Assembly: GCA_034359265.1 (NCBI GenBank)
Contig: CP136895.1
Span: 46,952,001-47,016,000, forward strand
DNA from: Canna indica
Lineage: Eukaryota; Streptophyta; Magnoliopsida; Zingiberales; Cannaceae
DNA length: 64,000 bases
Reading direction: 5' to 3'
Shown: positions 47,033-56,899 of the stretch, piece by piece
Layout: every line of letters begins with the position of its first letter
Position numbering within the stretch: position 1 is the stretch's first letter
Program-made: the position numbers and the translations under genes
Notes under the pieces: model-generated
Databases searched by the model: none
Told to the model about the DNA's origin: nothing
Seen by the model: the letters and a program-made list of their open reading frames with translations, nothing else

Positions 47033-48591
47033 TGTTAGCTGAAGGGCTCTTCCTTCATGCTATATTTCCTCATAATTATTTTGATGATAGCAAACTCATT
47101 TAACAAGTGTTTAAGCATGAAAATTGTAGGATCGATGAAAGATTCGTCAAGTCTGTCGTATCTTGATCAATCCTCAAAACTGGTCAATGTGTGCATCAAA
47201 AATGTGTTAAGAAGTATGGACAATCCTTCAATCATAAAGCACGTTGAAGAATGAAGCCAGAAATCGAGTGCAAAATGAAAAATACAAGCTAGAAAAATTT
47301 CCAGCTCTATTTTGATCGACCGACCGATCGATCAAATGGAGTAAAAGCATTGGCAGCAGCCAATTTGGTCGACCGATAGGTCGACCAAATGTCGCCAAAA
47401 AATGGCAGTAGTCATTCGGTCGACCGAAGTTGGTGAAATCATATGGCTATCGCTGCGTCGGTCGACCGACTAATGCCAAAAATTGGCAAAAAGTTCATCG
47501 GTCGATCGACGTAGCACGAGCAACTTCACAGAGTCGATTGACCAATTGGTCGATCGCGCCAAATCTCGCGACAATCGATCGACCCATCAGTCAACCGAAT
47601 GCTTATAGAAGGTGGCTTCGATCGACCGACTGGTCGATTAGGTATGAAGTAGTTGTTTTTCCGTCGAGCGGTCGACCCGTCGATCGATCGATCATAGGAA
47701 AAACATTACAGTGAGCCAGTGATCGAATGGTCGATCGACCGATGCTTCGATCGGACCATCGATCGGGAGTCTGTAATGGTCGAAAATAATCCCGTTGATG
47801 CCCTATTTCAACCAGACCTATATATACTCCCTTCTAATCATTTTTCTGAACTTTTCTCCCTTATATCTTTGATGATAAAAGGTTCAAAAGAGTGATCAAA
47901 TTGCATCTTCCAAATCTTCAAAGCGCCAAGTGTTCGTCTGCTAAGTCTTGATCCCTTGCTGCCAAAAGTGTTATACTTTAAAGGGTTGATCAAGCTGATT
48001 AGGCGCGTGAAGAAGAGGTGTCCAATAGTGATAAGAATTTAATTCCTCTTCTTGTAATAAGCTTTTGTTTATTCTATCTTTCAACTCCTGTATTTGCGTC
48101 TGTAGAAGACCAGGTGGGTCTTCTGTGTGGAAAGTGGTTTCCTTGTTGTGAAGGAATAAAGCCACCTGTGTAAACTAAGTTTTATTTGGATTAGTTAAGT
48201 TGTCCTTTAGGGTAGAGGTGGAAGAGTGCTCGCGATAAGAAGGCGGAGACTTCCGGGTGTGGAAGTGTCTTAGGTCGAGTGTGCGACTCTTCGAGTCAAA
48301 ATCCTCATTGTAAGGGAGACTCAAATGAATCTAGTAAAATTAGTTTGGAAATCTTAAGCGGGGTGCTTAGGTATTAGAGTAGGCATTGGGGCCGAACCAC
48401 TATATATCACTTGTGTTTGCATTGATCTTGATTTGTGCTTAATTGTTTATTATTGCTTCCGCATTTCAATCGCATAATTGAAATTCGCCTAACTAATCAA
48501 GAAAATGATTAAATTAGAATTTAGGCTAATCGAATTAGTAAGCACACTATTCACCCCCCCCCCCCCCTCTAGTGTCGCCATTTCGCCTTTA
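47033..48591 (+). repeat. 5' LTR of element B
   Basis: The LTR has a long cluster of GGTCGACC and TCGATCGA palindromes (47315-47765), TATATATA at 47819-47826, and a C-run of about 15 (48552-48567) before CTCTAGTGTCGCCATTTCGCC. The end at 48591 is set by comparison with 55173 and by the primer site two bases later. Confidence 0.88.
47819..47826 (+). promoter_or_regulatory. TATA box of element B LTR
   Basis: TATATATA in 'gacctatatatactccc' downstream of the palindrome cluster; conserved in the 3' LTR near 54410. Confidence 0.6.
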
Positions 48592-48593
48592 AT

Positions 48594-48605
48594 TGGTATC
48601 AGAGC
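48594..48605 (+). promoter_or_regulatory. Primer-binding site (initiator tRNA-Met), first copy
   Basis: TGGTATCAGAGC lies two bases after the LTR end. The identical site is repeated at 50814-50825 because the internal region is tandemly duplicated. Confidence 0.92.
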
Positions 48606-49395
48606 GGGTTCGTAGCTTGAGATTTCATCATCTCTTCTACACCGTATCTCGATCCTAAAATGGCACTAAATAGTAGAGCGTCTTCACCTCCTATGTTTGA
48701 TGAGTCTAACTTTGGTCTTTAGAAGAGTAGAATGTATACTTTTCTGAAGACTCAAGGTATATGTGTGTTTAACATGGTAAAGATAAAATACATTGAACCT
48801 AGAGAAAATATGGATTCATGGACCCAAGAACAAATTAATATGTTTGAGTTAAATGCAAAAGCTACAAATTGCATATTTTGTTCTTTGGAAAATAATGTAC
48901 TTAAAAAAATCATGCATTGTACTTCTGCATATGATATTTGGAATACCCTGAATATATTTTATGATTATGCTAAAACTGAAGAACTCATTACTCTAAATGA
49001 AGGAGACAATGACAATTGTCATGCTTCTATATCTAATGAAGTTCTTGAAGCTTTTAGTGTTTCTAGCCAAAGAAGTACAAAAGGTCGAAAGAGAAAGGTG
49101 GTATGCCACATATGCAATGAGAAAGGGCATGTGAAAAAGAATTGCCCCAGCATGAAGAACAAGGCAAAGAATAGGTCGAATGTTTCCACATCATCATCCA
49201 ATTCAAACGAAACGTCCCCTTGCAATGACTATGAAACTACCTCAAAGACTTGCCCCATGAATGATAATGATGAGGTACTCTCCTCCCCTTCTAGTCATGT
49301 TAATAATAATAATAGTATTAACTCATCTAGTTCTCATGATTTTGATGATTTAATGGATGAGTATAAAATCATGTATGCATTGCTCTTGAAAAAGG

Positions 49396-50421
49396 CTATT
49401 TCTAGCTCCTTACCAATTATCGGAGGCATTTTCCTGAATATTTTCTCTGATAGTTCTGGAGATACATACATCCGTCCAGATCTGGCAGCCAGTATCTTAT
49501 AATCATTAAGGTAATCGAATAAATCTTTGATGTTTGAGCAAGATAACCTTTCAAGATCCTCGTAAGCTCTGTTCTGTTCTTCAGTAGAACCAGTGGTAGG
49601 ATCTTCAAGTAATAGCATTCTTCTGATTTGAGAGAGAACGTTCTGGGGATCATCAGCAATATTAGTAAGTTCATCATACTCAATGGGGTACGTCATTCTC
49701 CACTGGATCCATATCTTTTTTTCTGTTTCTCCGAGGAGGTTCTCTATAAAACACATCTTCGATTTATTGTCCGTCCAATTTCTTTCATTTACCAGATTCA
49801 ATGTTATAGATTCCCAGCGGGATATAACATCACTATATTGGCCAAGTTGTTCTGGTAAGACTAGAATTGCTCCAGTATTGGACTGAGCTGATGGTAGATT
49901 AAATCTTTCATCGTGTTGCCTGGAGTAGCCTCCTCTTAAACCACTCACTCTTGTGTTTATTATGTCTGAGTTCTGGAATGGGCCATATCGATCATTGTGA
50001 CCAGGGGTTCCTGGTGGGTACATGGCTGGTCCCGTTATTGGTTCCTTTGGCAACTGTGTTACTGATGACTCTGCAGTTGTGAAGGCTGATTCAGCTTCCT
50101 TGTCTTCCACAGTTTCTTTTAGCTTTCTAAAAACAGGATACTCCATTTCAGCCGTATATGCTGTTTCAGTTTGCTCAAGATGAAACCTACTAAACCTAGT
50201 TTCAAAGTCATCATCATCATCATCTGGACTATCGTCAAAAATTGGGCCTGCTACATTCTCCTCCATCCCATCTGGAGAAATTAGGTTCCACCTAATTTTT
50301 GTAGCTGCAAGTGTGTCAGTGTGCGAGTCTTCTGACGTATGATTTGGTGTACCGCTAAACACTCAGAAGTTCTGTTTAAGCAATTAAATACACTCATCCA
50401 ACTCACAGTGACAATTAAAGA
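49396..50421 (-). mobile_element. Endogenous caulimovirid (pararetrovirus) fragment inserted in gag
   Basis: Comparison with the uninterrupted second gag copy gives exact edges: sequence is shared to 49395 and from 50422, about two bases of gag are missing, and there is no target duplication. That pattern fits repair-type capture, not an integrase. The 1026-bp piece has no LTR, primer site, RT or movement-protein sequence. It reads on the minus strand as capsid-region polyprotein. Confidence 0.85.
49397..50362 (-). pseudogene. Badnavirus/tungrovirus-like capsid-region open frame (partial)
   Basis: About 322 codons are open on the minus strand without a stop, from a TGA-bounded frame start near 50362 (no ATG) to the insert edge at 49397. 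The N-terminal third is acidic (a run of Asp after FDDSP). The C-terminal half has the caulimovirid coat-protein pattern: RWESITLNL, FIENLLGETEKKIWIQWRMT, YPIEYDELTN, ADDPQNVLSQIRRM, then ELSEKIFRKMPPIIGKEL. The CCHC finger that normally follows the coat domain is beyond the edge. Family assignment rests on recognising this pattern; genus is uncertain. As an isolated fragment it cannot encode a complete viral product. Confidence 0.8.
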
Positions 50422-50813
50422 AAAGAAAATAAAAGGATTAAGAATGAGAATTCTAGACTCAGTTCACTTGTGCAAACTCTAGAATTAGAAAATGAAAAAT
50501 TAAAATCTAGCTCACTTGATCCATGCCATGATAACTTAGAATCTAAGCTTAATGCCTTGAAGCATAAAAATGATAATTTGAAAAATAAAAATAGCATGTT
50601 GAAAATCCAATTGCATGCAATTCAAAAATCTACGAATGATTTGAAAAGTGAAGTCATTTCCTTGAGTAAGAAAGTAAATGAATTTAAGAATGCCTCATCT
50701 CCTAAGAACAATAGAATAAAAAATGCTTATTTAAAGAATGTCAATGTTCATCATCATTCTCATGTTAGGCATTTTACACTTAAACCTCAAGTTAAAAAGA
50801 AGAATGCTTCAAT

Positions 50814-50825
50814 TGGTATCAGAGC
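50814..50825 (+). promoter_or_regulatory. Primer-binding site, second (internal) copy
   Basis: TGGTATCAGAGC repeated 2220 bp downstream of the first site, without an LTR in front of it. Confidence 0.9.
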
Positions 50826-50879
50826 GGGTTCGTAGCTTGAGATTTCATCATCTCTTCTACACCGTATCTCGATCCTAAA

Positions 50880-52223
50880 ATGGCACTAAATAGTAGAGCG
50901 TCTTCACCTCCTATGTTTGATGAGTCTAACTTTGGTCTTTAGAAGAGTAGAATGTATACTTTTCTGAAGACTCAAGGTATATGTGTGTTTAACATGGTAA
51001 AGATAAAATACATTGAACCTAGAGAAAATATGGATTCATGGACCCAAGAACAAATTAATATGTTTGAGTTAAATGCAAAAGCTACAAATTGCATATTTTG
51101 TTCTTTGGAAAATAATGTACTTAAAAAAATCATGCATTGTACTTCTGCATATGATATTTGGAATACCCTGAATATACTTTATGATTATGCTAAAACTGAA
51201 GAACTCATTACTCTAAATGAAGGAGACAATGACAATTGTCATGCTTCTATATCTAATGAAGTTCTTGAAGCTTTTAGTGTTTCTAGCCAAAGAAGTACAA
51301 AAGGCCGAAAGAGAAAGGTGGTATGCCACATATGCAATGAGAAAGGGCATGTGAAAAAGAATTGCCCTAGCATGAAGAACAAGACAAAGAATAGGTCGAA
51401 TGTTTCCACATCATCATCCAATTCAAACGAAACGTCCCCTTGCAATGACTATGAAACTACCTCAAAGACTTGCCCCATGAATGATAATGATGAGGTACTC
51501 TCCTCCCCTTCTAGTCATGTTAATAATAATAGTAGTATTAACTCATCTAGTTCTCATGATTTTGATGATTTAATGGATGAGTATAAAATCATGTATGCAT
51601 TGCTCTTGAAAAAGGATAAAGAAAATAAAAGGATTAAGAATGAGAATTTTAGACTCAGTTCACTTGTGCAAACTCTAGAATTAGAAAATGAAAAATTAAA
51701 ATCTAGCTCACTTGATCCATGCCATGATAACTTAAAATCTAAGCTTAATGCCTTGAAGCATAAAAATGATAATTTGAAAAATAAAAATAGCATGTTGAAA
51801 ATCCAATTGCATGCAATTCAAAAATCTACGAATGATTTGAAAAGTGAAGTCATTTCCTTGAGTAAGAAAGTAAATGAATTTAAGAATGCCTCATCTCCTA
51901 AGAACAATAGAATAAAAAATGCTTATTTAAAGAATGTCAATGTTCATCATCATTCTCATGTTAGGCATTTTACACTTAAACCTCAAGTTAAAAAGAAGAA
52001 TGCTTCACTTAAGAATGCTCATGTCCATCAATTCTCACATGTCAAACTTTCCAACATTATACCTCATGTCCATAATGAAAGGAAGAAATTTAATGGACAT
52101 TGTTTTTGTTGCGGTGTATATGGTCATGCTATATATGATTGTGCATTCAAGATGAACCCAAGTGGAGTTAAAATACTTTGGGTAGCTAAGCCCTCTAACA
52201 CTCAAGGACCCAAAGTCATTTGA
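50880..52223 (+). pseudogene. SIRE-like gag of element B, copy 2 (uninterrupted)
   Basis: Start at 50880 with the same TAG at 50940-50942 as copy 1; the open frame from 50952 has 423 codons and ends at 52221-52223. Domains: N-terminal 'FLKTQGICVFNMVKIKYIEP', a gag-polyprotein core with 'NCIFCSLENNVLKKIMHCTS' and AYDIWNTLNILYDYAKTEE, knuckle 1 CHICNEKGHVKKNC (51324-51365), a Ser/Asn-rich acidic segment, a coiled-coil of about 100 residues (LKHKNDNLKNKNSMLKIQLH), a His-rich patch and knuckle 2 CFCCGVYGHAIYDC (52101-52142), ending SNTQGPKVI. Apart from the amber codon it looks intact. No protease or pol follows. Gag supplied in trans is the likely mode for such elements (inference). Confidence 0.88.
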
Positions 52224-54090
52224 GTACCAAAAGTCTCATGCTCTTTTGTAGGGGGAGCAACCGCACAAGGGTAAAGGATAATGGAGAATTGAAGTTGACC
52301 ATGGACATCAATGAAGAATTCATCATTGGTTGCAACTTCAAGTCATGAAGATGCCATAGGTATGAAAATTGGCATCTAGGTATCTTTGGTATCATCTCCT
52401 ATAATCACTTGCTTAAATCATAGTTGGAGTTTTGATACATGCTTAATGTTAGTAGATGCTTCATTCTTGATAAGTCTTATTAAAATGATTTTTAATTTTG
52501 ATTTCCCGATCTCTTCGGAGACCTATGTAGCCTGTAATGGGCTCATGCGACCTTGCAGTTTTAAATCATAGGCTCATGTTGGCCTTTTGGTATTTAACCA
52601 ATAGGAATGGTTGGAGATCATGTTTTCATTAATATTATATTTATGATCTCTTAAATATTCATTTTTTGATTAATGTCAACATATTTTGAAATGGATTTCA
52701 AACTATTTAGCAAAGTAAATTTCGAAGTCGATGTTTGATTTTCTCTTTGCTATCTAGTACGATAACTTGTTAGTAGTTACATTTCCATTATGTTACTAAT
52801 GAATATTGCTTACAAGTTATCAAAAATGTAATGGAAAGTTAGTAGAGCCAAATTGAAAAGAAAATGAAAATTTTATAAAATTCTCAAGGGTGAGGTATGA
52901 GTTCAAATTTTGCAAAATATTTGTATAATAATTGATTATTCATTATTAATGAAGTCTCTATGCTCATGATTGCTTTTGCTTGATAAATATATGAAAATTC
53001 ATGAGTAAGTTAATGCTTGATAACTTAGGCAAATTCATATATTGATTGGATGAAATTTGCTCTAGGTTAGAATCTTCATTAGAGACCTCATTTTCTATAA
53101 TTGGCAAACATGTCTTGAATGCATATATCACATGAGTCTAGATTGTTACACTTGGTATCACATGAAGACTCATAACTAAATGAACAATGTGATCACTAGA
53201 TTAGTTCATGAGACTCAAATTGGAAATAATTGACCTAAGTCAATAATTTGATTTAGAAATCTTTTTTTGGGTTTAAATTTTCACAAACATGTTTGAATTC
53301 ACTCATGTTAGATGTCCAAGTGTCTAAGTTAGAGAAAACATGATTTTTAGCACTTTCATGGTTTCAAGCAAATTTTGATTAAAATTATGCTAAGCTCATA
53401 ACTTGACTAAATGGTATCAATTTCACTCCAAACTTGATAAACAAGTGTTAAATGATCATATCTTGATATCTAGGAAATTTGAGCAAAATCTGAAATCGGT
53501 GGATAAACAACTCATATTTACAAAAATGCCACTGATCTTGTAGAATTTTTAGAAAATTGTAGGAATATCCTTTTTGAGTGATTCTTCATTTTTTGGAACC
53601 CTCATAGGGTCTAATTTGTGTAAAAACATTTTCACAAAATTTGGATGATCACACCCTCTCGAAAAATAATTTTTGTTAAGGGGTAAAAACCAAGGCAGAT
53701 CAAGCGGTCGATAGGCATTCGACCGCCCGATCGACCGGCGGGCGAATAATCGCCCAGATCGCTCGATTTCTCACCCAGATCAAATCCTAGCCTTTCAATC
53801 CATCTACTTAAGCCCGAAACTAGGGCTTCCTTGCCCATTCGACCGGCTACTCCATCTTAAGTCCTCTCTTTTCATCTTCTAGGGTTCTACCTCATCTCCA
53901 AGACTCCTCTTCATGGTAAAAATCTTTCTTTGTCCATCACTCATGAGATTATAGTTGAAAGCATGGTTTCTTCATCTTTTACTCTCAATGTACCTTGTTT
54001 CATACATAAAAATATGATTCATGCCTATTTTACATGAATGATAACTTTTGTTTAGCATGTTTTCTCCAAAAATAAGCCTTTTTCAACAAA
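52224..54090 (+). other. Noncoding 3' internal region of element B
   Basis: No coding frame seen. 52224-53640 is related to element A 43600-45900 and to the left edge. 53641-53880 differs: it has CGGTCGATAGGC/GACCGCCCGATCG palindromes and 'agggcttccttgcc', 'ctagggttctacc' text like an LTR U3/leader, then AT-rich sequence to about 54090. This suggests a remnant of another related LTR recombined into the element. Confidence 0.65.
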
Positions 54091-55173
54091 TGATTGGTCG
54101 ACTTAGCACGAGCAGCTTCACAGAGTCGGTCGACCGATTGGTCGACCGCGCCAAATCTCGTGACAATCGATCGACCCGTCGGTCGACCGAATGCTTATAG
54201 ACGCTAGCTTCGGTCGACCGACTCGTCGACCAAGTATGAAGTAGTTGTTTTTCCGTTGAGCGGTCGACCCGTCGGTTGACCGATCAGAGGAAAAACATTA
54301 CAGTGAGCCAGCGATCGAATGGCTGGTCGACCGATGCTTTGATCGAACCATCGACCGAGCGTCTGTAGGGTCAAAAATAATCCCGTTGATGCCCTGTTTC
54401 AGCCAAACCTATATATACTCCCTTCTAATCTTTTTTCTGAACTTTTCTCCCTTAGATCTTTGATGATAAAAGGTTCAAAAGAGTGATCAAATTGCATCTT
54501 CCAAATCTTCAAAGCGCCAAGTGTTCGTCTGCTAAGTCTTGATCCCTTGCTGCCAAAAGTGTTATACTTCAAAGGGTTGATCAAGCTGATTAGGCGCGTG
54601 AAGAAGAGGCGTCCAATAGTGATAAGAATTTAATTCCTCTTCTTGTAATAAGCTTTTGTTTATTCTATCTTTCAACTCCTGTATTTGCGTCTGTAGAAGA
54701 CCAGGTGGGTCTTCTGTGTGGAAAGTGGTTTCCTTGTTGTGAAGGAGTAAAGCCACTTGTGTAAACTAAGTTTTATTTGGATTAGTTAAGTTGTCCCTTA
54801 GGGTAGAGGTGGAAGAGTGCTCGCGATAAGAAGGCGGAGACTTCCGAGTGTGGAAGTGCCTTAGGTCGAGAGTGCGACTCTTCGAGTCAAAATCCTCGTT
54901 GTAAGGGAGACTCAAATGAATCTAGTAAAATGAGTTTGGAAATCCTAAGCGGGATGCTTAGGTAGTGGAGTAGGCATTGGGGCCGAACCACTATATATTA
55001 CTTGTGTTTGCATTGATCTTGATTTGTGCTTAATTATTTATTATTGCTTCTGCATTTAAATCGCATAATTGAAATTCGCCTAACTAATCAAGAAAATGAT
55101 TAAATTGGAATTTAGGCTAATCGAATTAGTAAACACGCTATTCACCCCCCCTAGTGTCGTCATTTCACCTTTA
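54091..55173 (+). repeat. 3' LTR of element B (5' end missing)
   Basis: It matches the 5' LTR from about 47505 ('tagcacgagcaacttcacag') to the end. Divergence is concentrated in the TCGA-rich zone and low elsewhere. The first ~470 bp and the purine tract are missing, so a deletion or recombination has removed the internal/LTR junction. Confidence 0.85.
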
Positions 55174-55854
55174 AGCATCTCCTAAGCCCTTTCATGATCA
55201 AATCCACAAAACCTAGCTCTTGATCCCTCATCGTCAAGTGTTCTTCATTGAAAGGGTATTCAAGCTTGCTAGGCTCAAGAAGAAGAGGTGTCCTTATTGT
55301 GATAAGTCATCTTTACTCTCTTCTCGTGATTAAGGTATTTTTATTTTGTTTTGATTTGATTTACTTGAGTTTGTAAAAAGACCTAGTGTGTGGTCTTGTG
55401 TTTAAGTGGTAACCTTAGTGTAGAAGGTGTAAAGTCACTTGTGTAAACTAAGTTAGGAGTACGTCTTATGAATTGAGGTAGGAAAGCTCACTCGGTAGGA
55501 AGGCGGGATAATTCTGGGTATGGAAGTGCATTCGAGGTGAGTGTAGGATCTTTCCAGTGTAAAGTCCTAAATTATAAGCTACTCATAATTTAGTGAATTT
55601 GGGTGTGAAGTCCTAAGCACGCTGCTTAGGTAGTGGAGTAGGCATTGGGACTGAACCACTATAAATCATTGTGTTAGCGTTGTTTACTTTGTGTTTCGTA
55701 TTGCTTATTATTTAAATCTTGCTTCTGCTTGCTACTTGATTTGTGAATTGCCTAAGTAGTTTAAGAAAAGTTTAAAACCGAAATTAGGCAAAAAGATTTA
55801 GATAACACACTATTCACCCCCCCCCTCTAGTATGGTTATTTCACCAACACTTAA

Positions 55855-56805
55855 TTTTTTATGGCACTTTAAGATCCCAAACAAATCTCTAAAGTTCTTT
55901 GTTGTCCAAATTAGCATGTCTCTAATTTGTAGGAGGATGGAAAAATTGAATGGAAATTTTATATCCCGAAGCCACAGAATATGACCCATTTTTCTCAAAA
56001 GACCACGGAAGCTTATCATCTTGAAGAGTGGAAACTGTACGAAGAATAGCCTCTGAAACGGATGGCAGAAAAGAACGTCTGACCAACTCTTCCTTTCAAG
56101 TTCTATCACTGTCCAGGAGTTGTCATACCATGATAAGACTTGGATCAAAACAAGCCTATGGGGTATAAGAAAAGGGTAGGACTAGGAAAACCATGGATCA
56201 GTCTGAATGCGGACTAAAGAACCTGAGCTAATCTGCCATTTCACATCTTTTTCTAGCACCTTCCACCCTTCCAGTAGGCTTCTCCAGGCCCATGAAGGAT
56301 TGTGACCAACCACCGCCTCCATGAATCAAATATGACAGAAATATTTATGCTTGAAAATTTTATGAAACAATGAGTGGTCTCTTGTTAAAAGCCTCAAAGT
56401 TTGCTTTCCAAGAATGGCCAGATTAAAAGCTTTCAAATCCTTAAATCTCATTCCCCCTTCAGATTTCACTCTACATAAAGTATCACGTCCTATCCAATGC
56501 ATCCTTCTTTCTGAGCCTCTTTGGCCTCACCAGAAATTGACCATTGATTTTTGAATCTCCTCAAGCAAGGTATCAAAAAGTTTAAAACAACCAAGGGAAT
56601 AGATCATAATGGCAGAACCAACTGCTTTAATGAGTACTTCCTTTCTCCTTGAACACAGTAAAGACCTCTTCCAATGATGGAGCTTCTTAGTTACCTTTTC
56701 TTTAACAAAAGAATAGGCAGCTCTTTTAGACCTTCCCACCATTGACGGAAGGCCTAAATATTTGTCCTGAGCACCCACATTTGGAACTTGTAGAAGTGCA
56801 GCCAA
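55855..56805 (-). pseudogene. LINE ORF2, post-RT region
   Basis: The frame 56805-56527 reads 'DKYLGLPSMVGRSKRAAYSF', KVTKKLHHWK, LSRRKEVLIKAV-like CSRRKEVLIKAVGSAI and MVNFW, the segment after RT in plant L1-type LINEs. The frame 56148-55855 (SWTVIELERKSW, then 'RDLFGILKCHKKL') runs to the Copia element A target copy. It continues across the insertion at 41277. Frameshifts and stops separate the pieces. Confidence 0.85.
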
Positions 56806-56899
56806 AGATGCTCTAACAGGCTACAAAGAACACTAAGGATTTCTCTAAATTGATCCTCTGCCCACTGAATTGCCCATGGGTGTGTAAAATGTTAATCAA

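Larger units (their letters stand above)
48660..50810 (+). pseudogene. SIRE-like gag of element B, copy 1 (split by viral insert)
   Basis: The start codon is at 48660 (MALNSRASSPPMFDESNFG). A TAG at 48720-48722 stands where the family has a tryptophan before KSRMYTFLKT, so translation would break after 20 codons; the frame reopens from 48732. The knuckle CHICNEKGHVKKNC is at 49104-49145, followed by the serine-rich segment. At 49395 the frame enters the viral insert and resumes at 50422 with the coiled-coil LENEKLKSSSLDPCHDNLES. The copy ends abruptly at 50810 before the second knuckle because of the duplication junction. Confidence 0.9.
48592..52006 (+). repeat. Tandem duplication of primer site and gag in element B
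   Basis: Unit 1 is 48592-50810 (with a 1026-bp viral insert) and unit 2 starts at 50811. They align from 48591/50811 to 50810/52006. I count seven differences over about 1.2 kb, all transitions. The junction 'aatgcttc/aattggtatc' shares only about one base with the alternative continuation. The left breakpoint is the first base of the internal region. Confidence 0.92.
47033..55173 (+). mobile_element. SIRE-like Copia element B, gag-only, with duplicated gag and viral insert
   Basis: It starts TGTTAGCTGAAGG and ends TTTCACCTTTA. The flanks AGCAC (47028-47032) and AGCAT (55174-55178) fit a five-base duplication with one change, and element A's unoccupied 5' LTR reads 'gatcctaagaatctcctaag' at this site. 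It has a complete 5' LTR (1559 bp), a primer site, two tandem gag copies, a noncoding region and a 3' LTR lacking its first ~470 bp. No pol is present. Confidence 0.9.
41278..55849 (+). mobile_element. SIRE-like Copia element A, gag-only, containing element B
   Basis: It starts TGTTAGCCTAAGG and ends TTTCACCAACA with CTTAA duplications at 41273-41277 and 55850-55854, so the ends are exact. Its 5' LTR is 41278 to about 42441, gag about 42473-43587, a noncoding stretch 43588-46385, and a 3' LTR 46386-47032 plus 55179-55849 split by element B. There is no protease, integrase or RT. A deletion of the 5' LTR end, primer site and gag start is evident near 42441. It inserted into the LINE. Confidence 0.93.
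46386..55849 (+). repeat. 3' LTR of element A, split by element B
   Basis: TGTTGGCCTAAGG at 46386 opens it; TATAAATA lies at 46959-46966; element B plus duplicated AGCAY interrupts it at 47033-55173. It resumes at 55174 ('agcatctcctaagcc') and ends TTTCACCAACA at 55849 after the C-run at 55817-55825. Confidence 0.9.

Noticed and set aside
48594..48605. Part of a tRNA gene (also at 50814 and 61333)
   Set aside because: Only the 12-base complement of the initiator tRNA 3' end is present; these are primer-binding sites.
49396..50421. A complete or active endogenous virus
   Set aside because: Only the capsid region is present; no RT, movement-protein region, primer site or promoter, and the frame is cut at both edges.
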